Origin: an uncultured Atopobiaceae bacterium
GTDB lineage: Bacteria; Actinomycetota; Coriobacteriia; Coriobacteriales; Atopobiaceae
Length of the DNA stretch: 64,000 nt
NCBI GenBank assembly: GCA_910579165.1
Contig: CAJTTF010000005.1
Coordinates: 41,094-105,093 of the forward strand
Direction of reading: 5' to 3'
Made by a program: the position numbers and the translations under genes. The notes under the pieces are model-generated. The model was not told the DNA's origin. It saw only the letters and a list, made by a program, of their open reading frames with translations, and made no database searches. Of the stretch, positions 1 to 8,879 are shown one piece after another (position 1 is the stretch's first letter; each line of letters opens with the position of its first letter).

Positions 1-941
1 CGGGAATCGACTGAAGGGAGAAAATCATTTCCCATCGTAATTTGGTACAGATTTGGCAAGGAGCCGTCCATTTGTCCCGTTGAGGCGTCTCCTACGGCAA
101 ACATGGCATACATACTATTTGTCGTCCAATTGGTTGATTCCCAGTTGGAAATATCAAGGACCTCGAGCGAAGTGCAATTAAAGAAGGTGGCCTGAGAACC
201 CCCGCACTCTGAGGTGTCTGCATCTTTCAATGCATCAAAGACTTTCATCGTTGAACAATTCAGAAACGTAGAGGGGACGAGCAAAAGGCTTTTCTCTTGC
301 GAAATCCAGCTTTTTAAGAAATCCCAGTTTTCAATGGACTCACAATATGCAAATGTTCCTGCAAGGAAAAAACCTTCTGATCCTGATGATTCAAACATCT
401 CCTCTGGAAAGACCCAATCCTTTAAAGAAGTCACCTCTTTCAATTGCGTACAACCGTAAAAAAAACTTATGAGAGTTCCGTCCGAATAATAATCCAAGAG
501 GGTACCAAATGTGAAATTACCTTTGATAGTTGTGAGCTTGGAATTAAACGAATCCACTCCTGACGTAAAGACAGGATTACCTTGGAATCCGTCCCCCGTT
601 ATCAACGTATGTCCTTCTCCAAAATCGAACACCTCCATTTCATCCACATGATTCATAATATCTGCGTGAAGCTCTCCTACGGTCGCATCTTTATTCATGG
701 TAAGCGTCTTTGTGGCTGCATCCCACGTGGTGACCGTGTCGGCGTTAGATTGAGCGTCTGCTTGAATGCTTTCGTCTTCTGTTTGCACCTGCTGATTCAA
801 AGGATTGTTGGTTAGGATCTCAAAACTATCCCTGACTTCTGCAAGTGCAGAGGAAGTAAATGCGGTTGCAAGAAGCACGATGCTACTAGCACCTGCCAAA
901 GCATATTTTGCCCACTTACTAATTGCTGCTGTATTCCTCAC
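1..941 (-). CDS. BspA-like secreted surface protein, 5' part only (C-terminus lies beyond the window edge)
   Basis: An open frame runs leftward from a GTG at 939-941 to the window edge with no stop, giving about 313 residues. The GTG has a good ribosome site (AAGGAG) seven bases upstream. The protein begins MRNTAAISKWAKY, followed by a hydrophobic stretch and a signal-peptidase-like site (SSALA-E), so it is exported. The rest has repeated segments of the type FxxCxSLxxLDISNW / MFAxG, which is the DUF285 (BspA leucine-rich-like) repeat of bacterial surface proteins. A related repeat region occurs in the sortase-type protein at 46.8-50.6 kb. Its anchoring and full length cannot be judged because the 3' end is outside. 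A perfect TATAAT box lies about 50 bases upstream. An adhesin or host-interaction role is inference from the family only. Confidence 0.85.
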   Translation of the reverse strand, partial: MRNTAAISKWAKYALAGASSIVLLATAFTSSALAEVRDSFEILTNNPLNQQVQTEDESIQADAQSNADTVTTWDAATKTLTMNKDATVGELHADIMNHVDEMEVFDFGEGHTLITGDGFQGNPVFTSGVDSFNSKLTTIKGNFTFGTLLDYYSDGTLISFFYGCTQLKEVTSLKDWVFPEEMFESSGSEGFFLAGTFAYCESIENWDFLKSWISQEKSLLLVPSTFLNCSTMKVFDALKDADTSECGGSQATFFNCTSLEVLDISNWESTNWTTNSMYAMFAVGDASTGQMDGSLPNLYQITMGNDFLPSVDS

Positions 942-989
942 TTTTTTCTCCTTCTTTATGAGGGATAGAACCATTCATAGCAGATTCAA

Positions 990-1017
990 ATTATAAATGA
1001 AAAATAAAAATGAGCAA
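990..1017 (-). promoter_or_regulatory. Putative promoter of the BspA-like gene
   Basis: On the minus strand a perfect -10 box TATAAT (990-995) is preceded, after 16 bases, by TTGCTC (1012-1017) as a weak -35. It lies 49 bases before the GTG start in an AT-rich stretch. No other gene begins here. Confidence 0.5.
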
Positions 1018-1143
1018 ATTACCAGGTAGATAGCTATGTTTTGGGAGGGTTTAGCAGCTTGACATTTAATTTCAGCTGGTTTCAGCGGGATTGAAAGCGC
1101 CCCTCGCTGTTAAATGAAAAAGAGAAGACATGAAAAGAATAAA

Positions 1144-1235
1144 TGGCGGGGAGAAAGAGATTCGAACTCTTGAGACACCGCAAGGCGCCTAACGGTTTTC
1201 AAGACCGCCGCATTCAACCGCTCTGCCATCTCCCC
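1144..1235 (-). tRNA. tRNA-Ser (anticodon UGA)
   Basis: The minus strand folds as a class II tRNA: acceptor stem GGGGAGA/TCTCCCC, a D arm, an anticodon stem closing the loop CTTGAAA (anticodon TGA), a long variable arm, T arm with TTCGAAT loop, discriminator G and an encoded CCA (1144-1146). The long variable arm and G discriminator agree with serine. Confidence 0.95.
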
Positions 1236-1318
1236 TTAGACCTAGTATCCTAACGCAACGCACGCGGAAAAAGAAGCATAATTGCCTTTTAAAGATTGCA
1301 TCTCTAAGATAGAGCGCT

Positions 1319-1801
1319 ATGGAAACAAGGCAACCACTAGACAATATCAACAAAACTGATGAAACCTACATGGAGCTCGCTCTCGCAGAGGCGAAAAAAG
1401 CTGCCGAGAAAGGCGAGGTCCCGGTGGGCGCCGTTGTGGTGTGCGATGGGCGCATTGTTGCGCAGGCACACAATCTTCGCGAGGCAAACGCGGATCCTGC
1501 TGCTCATGCAGAGTTTATCGCCATAGAGAAGGCCGCTCAAGAGCTCGGCCGCTGGCGCTTATCGGACTGCACCGTTTATGTAACGCTAGAGCCGTGCGCC
1601 ATGTGCGCTGGCCTCATGATTAACAGTAGAATTGGACGCTGCGTCTTTGGGACAAGCGATCCCAAGGCGGGCGCGGTAGGAACAATCTTTTCTCTTCATG
1701 ATGACGCTCGTCTCAATCACCGTTTTGAAGTAAGGTCCGGAGTGCTCGCCGATAAAAGCGCAGAGCTGCTGAGGACCTTCTTCCAAAAACGCCGGTCATA
1801 G
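1319..1801 (+). CDS. tadA: tRNA-specific adenosine deaminase TadA
   Basis: Predicted 160-residue zinc deaminase that converts adenosine-34 to inosine in the wobble position of tRNA-Arg(ACG), letting one tRNA read several codons. The two hallmark motifs are present: HAE at residues 63-65 (zinc ligand and proton-shuttling Glu) and PCAMC at 92-96 (two zinc ligands). Length matches the family. The first ATG has only a weak ribosome site; an internal Met at residue 18 would leave the whole deaminase fold and is an alternative start. It stands alone between two leftward tRNA genes. A cytosine or guanine deaminase of the same fold is less likely, because the spacing after PCAMCAG and the short C-terminal helix fit TadA. 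Confidence 0.93.
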   Translation: METRQPLDNINKTDETYMELALAEAKKAAEKGEVPVGAVVVCDGRIVAQAHNLREANADPAAHAEFIAIEKAAQELGRWRLSDCTVYVTLEPCAMCAGLMINSRIGRCVFGTSDPKAGAVGTIFSLHDDARLNHRFEVRSGVLADKSAELLRTFFQKRRS

Positions 1802-1831
1802 ATAGAGCAGCGCTTCAAATTCCTGATTTGC

Positions 1832-1912
1832 GTACACCATGTTCACGAAAAGGGAAATTTTGTGTACATCATGTACACAAAATTGGAAACTGATGTGTAC
1901 TTGGCGTATACA
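1832..1912. promoter_or_regulatory. Cluster of GTGTAC-type palindromes (operator-like)
   Basis: A perfect 29-base palindrome at 1856-1884 has 14-base arms (AATTTTGTGTACAT / ATGTACACAAAATT) around one C. It is flanked by two degenerate copies of the core: GTACACcatgTTCAC near 1832-1845 and GTGTACttggcGTATAC near 1895-1910. The arrangement looks like several binding sites for a dimeric repressor. It lies between convergent tadA and tRNA-Leu, so no obvious gene start is controlled; the GC-poor stem without a T run makes it a poor terminator. Confidence 0.5.
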
Positions 1913-1948
1913 TAAGAGGTGAGTATCGAGGGCATCATGCCCATGCAT

Positions 1949-2033
1949 TGGTAGGGGCGGTGGGACTCGAACCCACATGAGCAAGCTCGGCGGATTTTAA
2001 GTCCGCTGCGTCTGCCAATTCCGCCACGCCCCC
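1949..2033 (-). tRNA. tRNA-Leu (anticodon UAA)
   Basis: Minus-strand class II tRNA with acceptor GGGGGCG pairing to CGCCCCT, anticodon loop CTTAAAA (anticodon TAA) on a GCGGA/TCCGC stem, extended variable arm, GTTCGAGTC T loop, discriminator A and encoded CCA at 1949-1951. A73 and the long variable arm agree with leucine. Confidence 0.95.
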
Positions 2034-2136
2034 AAAAGGCCTTCTTATAGTAGCAAAACACGGCGCTCCTCGATGCCTTCAAACGTTGCTGTTTAGACGC
2101 GCGCCCTTTTAGCCGCATGTTGAAAGGAAACTCAGC

Positions 2137-2613
2137 CTATCCTTTGTGATAGAGGAAGATGAAGTCGAGTATCTGAACGTAAAAGGGATCGGGCTCGTCC
2201 AAAACCGCCTGCTCGATTTCTTTGGGGATGGGACTGGAATCACTGCTGTCTGCTTCATCCTTATCGCTTGGCAAACCCTCCACAGTCACGGGATATTCGC
2301 CTTTATCAACATAGCCTCGCTCGCGCGCTTCTTCTTTAATCCCTTCATCAGACTTGAGTGTGTCGCCGCGTTCTTGCAGCTCTGCATTATTCTGCTCGTA
2401 ACGCGTCTTTTCTTCCTGATAAATCTGACCATCACGAGCAGCTGCATACCAAATACACACGGGCTGATAGATGAAGTAAAGAAACAGCCCGCATGCTGCA
2501 ACTATGATGAGAATCCTTTGAGGAAGCGAGAACGAAGAAAAGCGCCCGTTGCCAGACCGCTTCACGGAAGCTTTTTTCGTTGTATTCTTCGTATTCTTAG
2601 TCTTCTTCATCAT
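2137..2613 (-). CDS. Septum formation initiator family protein (FtsB/DivIC-like)
   Basis: A 158-residue protein with a basic N-terminus (Lys/Thr-rich), one membrane segment at about residues 33-50, and then a charged helix (about 63-95) predicted to form a coiled coil. This is the layout of FtsB/DivIC, which joins FtsL in the divisome and links it to septal wall synthesis. The C-terminal 45 residues are acidic and probably disordered. The gene overlaps the 3' end of mfd by 17 bases, so the two are translationally close; mfd followed by a divIC-like gene is a common order in Gram-positive bacteria. Start: a GGGGGCG ribosome site precedes tandem ATGs, so either Met 1 or Met 2 may be used. Confidence 0.75.
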   Translation of the reverse strand: MMKKTKNTKNTTKKASVKRSGNGRFSSFSLPQRILIIVAACGLFLYFIYQPVCIWYAAARDGQIYQEEKTRYEQNNAELQERGDTLKSDEGIKEEARERGYVDKGEYPVTVEGLPSDKDEADSSDSSPIPKEIEQAVLDEPDPFYVQILDFIFLYHKG

Positions 2614-5600
2614 CGCCCCCTATCTCCTCAAGAATCTGCAGCGCTTTTTGCAATACCGGGTTTTCTTGTGCTCGATATTTTAACGTATTGCACTGAGCGT
2701 CAGATTTAGTTGCACCCTCATTCTCGTGTTGCGCTCCTACATCGTGCCCACCGCCAACGCCCGTGTCGTCGCCAATACCAACGTCCGCTCCAGCGCCCGC
2801 GTTTGCTTTAAGATGCAGGCCCATCGTCAACTTATGTGTTTTTGGGAAGATCGTTGCTCCCTGTGTGCGCAGTTTTGGCACAACGGAGCGCGGCACCTCC
2901 ACCCCGTCTATCGTAAGCTTTCCTTTGACGTAACTAATAGTCGTCACGCCCAAACGTTCTGCCCGGATGCGCAGCGCTTGTCGCGCAAACAGATTGAGTC
3001 CCGCCTCCTCCAACGGACCATATTCCTTCTCGAATTCTTCTCGCAAGTCCTCAAGCTGGAAAAGCTCAGCAGCCCCCGCAATCTGTCTATACGCCAACAC
3101 ACGCTTGTCAATCTCGGGCATATAGTCTTCCGAAAAATAGTAGTTGGCGTCAATGTTGATAGTAACGTCATGTGCTGCCACATCCGGCACGCTCCCTTTG
3201 GCCTCCTCCACCGCCTGACCCAACATGTTCGTGAAAAGATCAAAACCAACGCTGGAAAGGTTGCCATGTTGCTCGGCACCCACCAAAGAACCCGCCCCCC
3301 TGATCTCCAAGTCGCGCATGGCTATCCGGATACCGCTGCCTAGCTCTTGATGCTCGTTGATAGCAGAGAGACGCTCCGTAGCCTCCTCGGTCAAAGGCTC
3401 TGTGGCCGGGAACATAAAGTACGCATATGCCTGCGTGTGACCACGACCAACTCTGCCTTTCAGCTGATAGAGCTGAGCCAAACCTAAACGTTGAGAATCT
3501 TCAATGATGAGGGTGTTTGTGCGTGGATTATCAAGACCAGACTCAATAATGGTAGTGGCAATTAGGACATCAATTTCCTGATTGTGAAACTTAAGCATGA
3601 CGTCCTCAATTTGACGCGGACTCATCTTGCCGTGAGCCACTCCTATGCGCGCCTCGGGAACAGCCGAGCAAACGTGCTCCATGGCCTCGTCAATCGTTTT
3701 AACACGGTTGGAGACGTAGTACACCTGTCCTCCGCGAGCAATTTCTGCGCGAATAGCATCAGTTACCGTATCCTCATCGTACTCATGCACCACCACTTTC
3801 ACGGGAAGACGACCCGTGGGGGGCGTCATGATAAGGCTCATGTCACGGACGCCGCTGATGCTCATTTGCATGGTGCGCGGTATGGGCGTTGCAGATAGCG
3901 TCAACACGTCCACCTGTTCGCGCATGTTCTTTAAGTGCTCTTTTGCCGCAACACCAAAGCGCTGTTCTTCGTCAACAATGACTAATCCCAGGTTTTTTGG
4001 ATTGACGTCTGCCGAAAGAAGCCGATGCGTGCCAATGAGAATATCCACATTACCCTCTGCAAAATCCCTGAGCGTTTTAGCTTGCTCCGCGGCAGTACGC
4101 ATGCGACTCAAAACAGCAACGCGCACATTGAAGGGGGCCAAGCGGTTCTCGAACGTATCAAAGTGCTGCTGCGCCAAGATAGTGGTGGGGGCTAAAAGGA
4201 CAACCTGAGTCTTATCCTGTACAGCTTTATAGGCAGCGCGCAAAGCAACTTCTGTCTTACCAAATCCCACGTCTCCCGAGAGAAGCCGGTCCATGGGGCG
4301 CGCGGACTCCATGTCGGCCTTAATTTCCGACAGAGCGCGGGCTTGGTCTGTGGTGAGCTCATAAGGGAAGGCCGCTTCCATTTCTTTCATGTGGGCCGTA
4401 TCAGGAGAAAACGCGTGCCCCTGTGTTGCGGCGCGACGCGTATAAAGGTCAACCAGATCAAAGGCGAGCTTTTTTGCATTCTTGCGAGCGCGATTAGTGG
4501 CTCGCGTCCAGTCGGCGGTACCAAGGCGCGTCAGACGCGGATTTTGCCCATCCGGTCCAACGTAGCGCGTAATGTAATCCACGCGCTCAAGAGGTACAAA
4601 GAGCTTGTCGCCACCGGCGTAGAGAAGCAGGAAGTAATCACGCTCATACTCGTCGAGTGTGCGGCGCACGACTCCGTCAAACTTGGCAATTCCGTGGTTG
4701 GCATGCACCACATAATCGCCCGGCTTGAAGGGAAACGTAATCTTCGTGACATCAATGCGCGTCCGACGATTGCGCTTGTCATGGCGTTGCGCGAGGTCGC
4801 CTATCGAGAATATGGCGAGCTTTACCGAGGGGATAATGGTTCCAGCGGGAATTGGGTCACTGAAGAAGGTCACGATTCCGCGTTGCAGCTTTTGGCTGGT
4901 GGCGTCTGTTACGCGCTCAAAAGAAATGTGCTCATCGAGGAGCGTCTCCTCCAAATGATCACGCGCGCCCTTATCGGGAACGGCAAATGCCATACGGAAG
5001 TTCTCGTTTGCAAACTGGCGAAGGCGCCCAACGAAGCGCTCATGCGAGCCTGCAATATGAGGGACTCGCGTCACGAGTTCAGCGTCCACGCGGGTATTGG
5101 CCCTAATCAGTGCTGAGAGATCCCAGCGCTGAAAGCCCTCAAAGGTCATCTGGCGCAAGGGCGTGAAGAGCGCAGCAAGGTCTTCTTGGGAAACATGTGC
5201 TGCACGCGCTGCCGACTCTATTTCTTCTGCAGCGCGCAAACAATCATCAAACAGCGAGCGAGGCTCATTCAATACGAGGAGCGTTGAGGGCGCTATGTGA
5301 TCCAGAGGGCTCGCGGTGTCCCCATAGAGCGCTCCCAGATAGCGTTGGGTTCGGTCGTTGGGAACCCCTGCTTCTATGGCCTCTAAATCTGCTGCTATCT
5401 CTTGGTCATCTTGCGCTACTTCCCAGAGGTGCTTTTTTGCATGAGCGATGGTGTCCGGCGTAAGCGAAAATTCTGCCGCGGGCAGAATCTCCATCTGGGT
5501 CATGTCGGCAATCGTTTGGTTGGTTCCTGTCACCATTGCGCGGATGCGATCGATTTCATCGCCAAAATACTCAAAGCGAACCGGGTGCGTGGCCTGTGCT

Positions 5601-6214
5601 GGAAAGACATCAATGGTATCTCCATGCACGCGAAACTCACCGGGCCGCTGTGCTTCACCGGTGTTCACATATCCCATAGCGAGAAGATCTTCGGGTAATT
5701 TTTCAAACGGGATCTCTTCTCCCTTGTGCAGAATGATGGACTGGAAGAAACGACTCCCCACCGGAGGAAGCCGACGCATGAGCGCGCGAGCTGAACACAC
5801 CACCACCACATTCTTACCATCAGCCAAGGCAGCAAGAGCCTGCGTTCGTTGTCCAATGGTTCCAAAAGCTTCGGCGGTGGTGGCAGACGGAGTAGACGGA
5901 ACAGATGCGACAGGCGTGGCCCTTTTTGCACGAAATGGCTGGTCGTTTAAATACGGGTAGTGAAAAACACGCGAGCCACCCAACCACGCTGTGAGCGTAC
6001 GAGCAGCATAGATTGCCGCCTCTTCGCCTGAAACCACGTAGAGAATAGGTCGGTCATGAAGCGCTGCATAAGACGCAACCAAGAGTGAGCGTGCCGACTG
6101 ACCCACTCCAAGCGATGCATCCTCGCCGGACTCAAGTTTACTGACGACGTGCTCTAACTCTTTATCGGAAAAAAGAACCGGAGCAAGCGTTTCTATAAAG
6201 TGCGTATCAGACAT
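2597..6214 (-). CDS. mfd: Transcription-repair coupling factor Mfd
   Basis: A 1205-residue SF2 translocase that pushes stalled RNA polymerase off DNA lesions and recruits UvrA. Visible parts in order: UvrB-like N-terminal module; the RNA-polymerase-interaction domain with NHGIAKFDG near residue 504; Walker A GDVGFGKT near 647; the Walker B-type DEEQRFG near 746; helicase lobe 2 with a QLKGRVGRG motif VI; and the C-terminal UvrA-interacting TRCF domain. After that domain there is a Gly/Asp-rich tail (around residues 1130-1180) that most Mfd proteins lack. Full length and intact motifs indicate a working protein. It starts ten bases after nhaA ends and overlaps the divIC-like gene, so nhaA-mfd-divIC are probably cotranscribed. 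Confidence 0.97.
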   Translation of the reverse strand: MSDTHFIETLAPVLFSDKELEHVVSKLESGEDASLGVGQSARSLLVASYAALHDRPILYVVSGEEAAIYAARTLTAWLGGSRVFHYPYLNDQPFRAKRATPVASVPSTPSATTAEAFGTIGQRTQALAALADGKNVVVVCSARALMRRLPPVGSRFFQSIILHKGEEIPFEKLPEDLLAMGYVNTGEAQRPGEFRVHGDTIDVFPAQATHPVRFEYFGDEIDRIRAMVTGTNQTIADMTQMEILPAAEFSLTPDTIAHAKKHLWEVAQDDQEIAADLEAIEAGVPNDRTQRYLGALYGDTASPLDHIAPSTLLVLNEPRSLFDDCLRAAEEIESAARAAHVSQEDLAALFTPLRQMTFEGFQRWDLSALIRANTRVDAELVTRVPHIAGSHERFVGRLRQFANENFRMAFAVPDKGARDHLEETLLDEHISFERVTDATSQKLQRGIVTFFSDPIPAGTIIPSVKLAIFSIGDLAQRHDKRNRRTRIDVTKITFPFKPGDYVVHANHGIAKFDGVVRRTLDEYERDYFLLLYAGGDKLFVPLERVDYITRYVGPDGQNPRLTRLGTADWTRATNRARKNAKKLAFDLVDLYTRRAATQGHAFSPDTAHMKEMEAAFPYELTTDQARALSEIKADMESARPMDRLLSGDVGFGKTEVALRAAYKAVQDKTQVVLLAPTTILAQQHFDTFENRLAPFNVRVAVLSRMRTAAEQAKTLRDFAEGNVDILIGTHRLLSADVNPKNLGLVIVDEEQRFGVAAKEHLKNMREQVDVLTLSATPIPRTMQMSISGVRDMSLIMTPPTGRLPVKVVVHEYDEDTVTDAIRAEIARGGQVYYVSNRVKTIDEAMEHVCSAVPEARIGVAHGKMSPRQIEDVMLKFHNQEIDVLIATTIIESGLDNPRTNTLIIEDSQRLGLAQLYQLKGRVGRGHTQAYAYFMFPATEPLTEEATERLSAINEHQELGSGIRIAMRDLEIRGAGSLVGAEQHGNLSSVGFDLFTNMLGQAVEEAKGSVPDVAAHDVTINIDANYYFSEDYMPEIDKRVLAYRQIAGAAELFQLEDLREEFEKEYGPLEEAGLNLFARQALRIRAERLGVTTISYVKGKLTIDGVEVPRSVVPKLRTQGATIFPKTHKLTMGLHLKANAGAGADVGIGDDTGVGGGHDVGAQHENEGATKSDAQCNTLKYRAQENPVLQKALQILEEIGGDDEED

Positions 6215-6224
6215 GGTGCTTTGT

Positions 6225-7751
6225 TTAGGAGCTCTTTTTTGCGCGAGGACGAGACGTTGTGGCAGGCTTGAAGCTGCTTGTTATAAAGAGATAGAAGCAA
6301 CCAAGTACAGCTGCTACTACCGAACAGGAGAGAATAGCGCACTTAGCAGCGAGTATCTGGGTCTCGTCCGTAAAGGCGAGGTTGGCAATAAGGATGGACA
6401 TGGTAAAACCAAGACCGCCCATAATGCCCACGCCAACAATCTGATGCCAATTCACGCCCTTGGGCAGGCGCGCAAACCCAATTCTCACCAACATGACGGT
6501 CACCACGATTATGCCAATAGGCTTGCCGATAAACGCCCCCAAAAACGCACCGTCTGCCACGGGACTTTGTAAAACGCTCACCGGATCAACCCCTATAAAT
6601 CTCACCTGCGCGTTCACAAAAGCAAAAAGCGGCAGGATGCCAAAGTTAACTAGAGTGGAAATATTGCGCTCAACCCGTTGCAGGGGTGGCGTCACGTGAT
6701 CCATCACCTTCTCGATACCAGCAGCAATCTGGGTGAAGTGGTGTTGCCCCAGAACGCTCATCTCTTCGTCATAAGCGGAAGATAGCTCCTTCGATTTTTT
6801 CTCAAGCCACGGACGAAGGGCGCTCAGACGAATATCTGACGAAGCGGGAAGGAACAACGCAACAATAACACCGGCAAGCGTGGCATGGATGCCGGAGTTA
6901 AACATACAAAACCAGAGGATGGCACCCACAATAATGTATTGCGAAGAGTAGTAGACGCGAGCGCGATTGAGCGCAAACAGAACTACAACGCACACGGCAC
7001 TGGCAGCAAGCCAGGGAATAGAAGGCGCCGTCCCATAGAAAAGCGCAATGACCACTATGGCTAGGATATCGTCGGCAATGGCCAGGGTTGAGAAAAAAAC
7101 CTTGGTTGCAGGTGAAACCCGGTCTCCAAGCAACGACATGACACCTAGCGCAAAAGCAATATCGGTTGCCATTGGAATTGCCCACCCGCCCATGCTCTCC
7201 TTGCCAAAGTTAAAAGCTATGTAAATAACTGCTGGCACGACCACTCCTCCTACAGCCGCGAGCATAGGAAGTGCTGCCTGTCGTGGCTTCCTCAACTCCC
7301 CAACTGTCATTTCATATTTCAGCTCAATTCCCACGAGCAAAAAGAAAATGGCCATCAAAAAGTCGTTAACAAAAACTTCTACGGAGAGATGTCCCTGCAG
7401 AAAGCCTAAATCAAACGCGTGTGGTTCTAAGCAAAACGTATGTACGGCGTAATAGGCGTCTGTATTGGCTACAAGGATGGCTATGAGCGCGGCCAGTACC
7501 ATGGCGGCAGCTGCAAGTGTGCCGTTAGAGAAGAGACGCTGGCGTTTTGCTCGTCGAGCGCGACGCTTAACAACTTTTGGGTCAGCGATGATGGCGGGGC
7601 TTTTCAAGCTCTTGGTGCTCCTGGCGCTCCTGGCGCTCCTGGTGCTCCTGGTGCTCTTGGTCCCTTTTGTGTTTTTTAAGCTCGCTGTGCTCTTTGCACT
7701 TGCCATGTTGTTTGAGCTTGTGGCGATTTTGCTGCTTTTCGTGCTTGGCAT
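6225..7751 (-). CDS. nhaA: Na+/H+ antiporter NhaA with a basic N-terminal extension
   Basis: A 508-residue membrane antiporter exchanging internal Na+ for external protons, used in pH and sodium homeostasis. The transport core shows the conserved unwound-helix aspartate (ATDIAFALGVM, D197) and the paired aspartates ADD (D227, D228) that correspond to Asp133/163/164 of E. coli NhaA. About eleven membrane helices follow from residue 77. Unlike typical NhaA (about 390 residues), the first 75 residues form a hydrophilic Ser/Lys/Arg tail with tandem RSxRSxRS triplets coded by 9-base repeats at about 7613-7663. The start ATG has only a weak ribosome site; inner Met 16 is an alternative, but both keep the tail. 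Confidence 0.93.
   Translation of the reverse strand: MPSTKSSKIATSSNNMASAKSTASLKNTKGTKSTRSTRSARSARSTKSLKSPAIIADPKVVKRRARRAKRQRLFSNGTLAAAAMVLAALIAILVANTDAYYAVHTFCLEPHAFDLGFLQGHLSVEVFVNDFLMAIFFLLVGIELKYEMTVGELRKPRQAALPMLAAVGGVVVPAVIYIAFNFGKESMGGWAIPMATDIAFALGVMSLLGDRVSPATKVFFSTLAIADDILAIVVIALFYGTAPSIPWLAASAVCVVVLFALNRARVYYSSQYIIVGAILWFCMFNSGIHATLAGVIVALFLPASSDIRLSALRPWLEKKSKELSSAYDEEMSVLGQHHFTQIAAGIEKVMDHVTPPLQRVERNISTLVNFGILPLFAFVNAQVRFIGVDPVSVLQSPVADGAFLGAFIGKPIGIIVVTVMLVRIGFARLPKGVNWHQIVGVGIMGGLGFTMSILIANLAFTDETQILAAKCAILSCSVVAAVLGCFYLFITSSFKPATTSRPRAKKSS
7613..7663 (-). repeat. 9-base tandem repeat inside nhaA
   Basis: About five to six degenerate copies of GCTCCTGGC/T (plus-strand reading) in tandem. 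They code the Arg-Ser-x triplets in the N-terminal tail of NhaA, with frame kept because the unit is nine bases. Such tracts change copy number easily by slippage. Confidence 0.7.
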
Positions 7752-7907
7752 GGATTGTCCGTTTCTCTTTTTTTATATCAGTATCCTAGCGAATACTCCG
7801 CTAGACTGTAAGTGCAGTACTATTTGTTCCCAACGAGGTTGTGCAAAACCTTAGAAAATGGGAAATAAACACTGGGAAACCAATGCAAAGCACCAAAGCG
7901 AGGGCGT

Positions 7908-8825
7908 ATGAATAAGCAAAAAATAGCCATTATTACAGACTCTGGAACCAACGTTCCCGCTGCTTTTGCAAAGCACTATGACGTGAAGATTCTTCCTCTT
8001 CAAATCACCTATCATGATGAGTCGTTTTTATCGGGTGTTGATATTACTTCTGAAGAAGTAGTAAAGCGCCTGGAAACAGAAATACCTACAACATCACTTC
8101 CAGCCCCTCACTCCATTAAGGAGGTTCTGGAATCCTGCAAGAAAGAAGGTTACGAGAAAGCAGTTATCGTCACCATTAGCTCAGGTCTGTCCGCAACGTT
8201 CCAAACGTGCCAACTCATCGCGGAACAAATAGAGGACTTTCCCTGCGCGGTTGTTGATACCAAAAGCATTGGCGTGGCCGCAGGTCTTACGGTTATGAAT
8301 GCAGCACTCATGGCAGACGCTGACACAACACCGTTTGAAGAGCTGCCAGCTCGTCTTGAAGCCCTTGCCGAGAATACGCTCGTTCTGTTTGCCGTCAAGA
8401 CGCTTGAACTATTGCATAAGGGCGGTCGCATCACTGAATCCCAATTTCGCCTGGGCTCTATTCTTAACATCAAACCCATTTTTGAGTGCGATCAAAATGG
8501 CAGATACAATACGGTCAAGAAGGTACGCGGTTGGGAAAAGACCGTCACCACCATGCAGCATCTCATTGCCGAGAAAGCCAAGGAATTTGCTGACGTTGTA
8601 GTTGGTTATTGCGCCGGCGAGAAAACCGCTCCCATGAAACAATGGGGCAGCGAACTTAAGAAGCTCGTGCCTCATTGCAAAGGTCTTATTATGAGCGGCG
8701 TCACCCCTGATTTATTGGTTCACACAGGTCCTTCACTTATAGGTTTCTGCGTCCAGCCACTTACTCCAGAAATGCAGGTTTACCTGGATCAACACAAAGG
8801 TATTGTTGATGCCTTTAGCGCCTAA
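7908..8825 (+). CDS. DegV family fatty-acid-binding protein
   Basis: A 305-residue protein of the DegV (FakB-like) family. It opens with the typical IAIITDSGTNVP segment and has TISSGLSATFQT near residue 88 and the KGGRI motif (residues 168-172). Relatives bind one fatty acid in a deep pocket, and FakB members present it to the kinase FakA for phosphorylation and entry into phospholipid synthesis. No fakA-like gene is in the window, so the exact partner is unknown. It is a single gene with no close co-directional neighbour. Confidence 0.9.
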   Translation: MNKQKIAIITDSGTNVPAAFAKHYDVKILPLQITYHDESFLSGVDITSEEVVKRLETEIPTTSLPAPHSIKEVLESCKKEGYEKAVIVTISSGLSATFQTCQLIAEQIEDFPCAVVDTKSIGVAAGLTVMNAALMADADTTPFEELPARLEALAENTLVLFAVKTLELLHKGGRITESQFRLGSILNIKPIFECDQNGRYNTVKKVRGWEKTVTTMQHLIAEKAKEFADVVVGYCAGEKTAPMKQWGSELKKLVPHCKGLIMSGVTPDLLVHTGPSLIGFCVQPLTPEMQVYLDQHKGIVDAFSA

Positions 8826-8879
8826 TTGCAGTGACCAATGCCCTTGTTTGCGTTCCAGACGTTCTAATCCAGTCGTTCA

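Noticed and set aside
4343..5116. 257-codon plus-strand open frame inside mfd
   Set aside because: Complementary to conserved mfd domains and without recognisable protein features.
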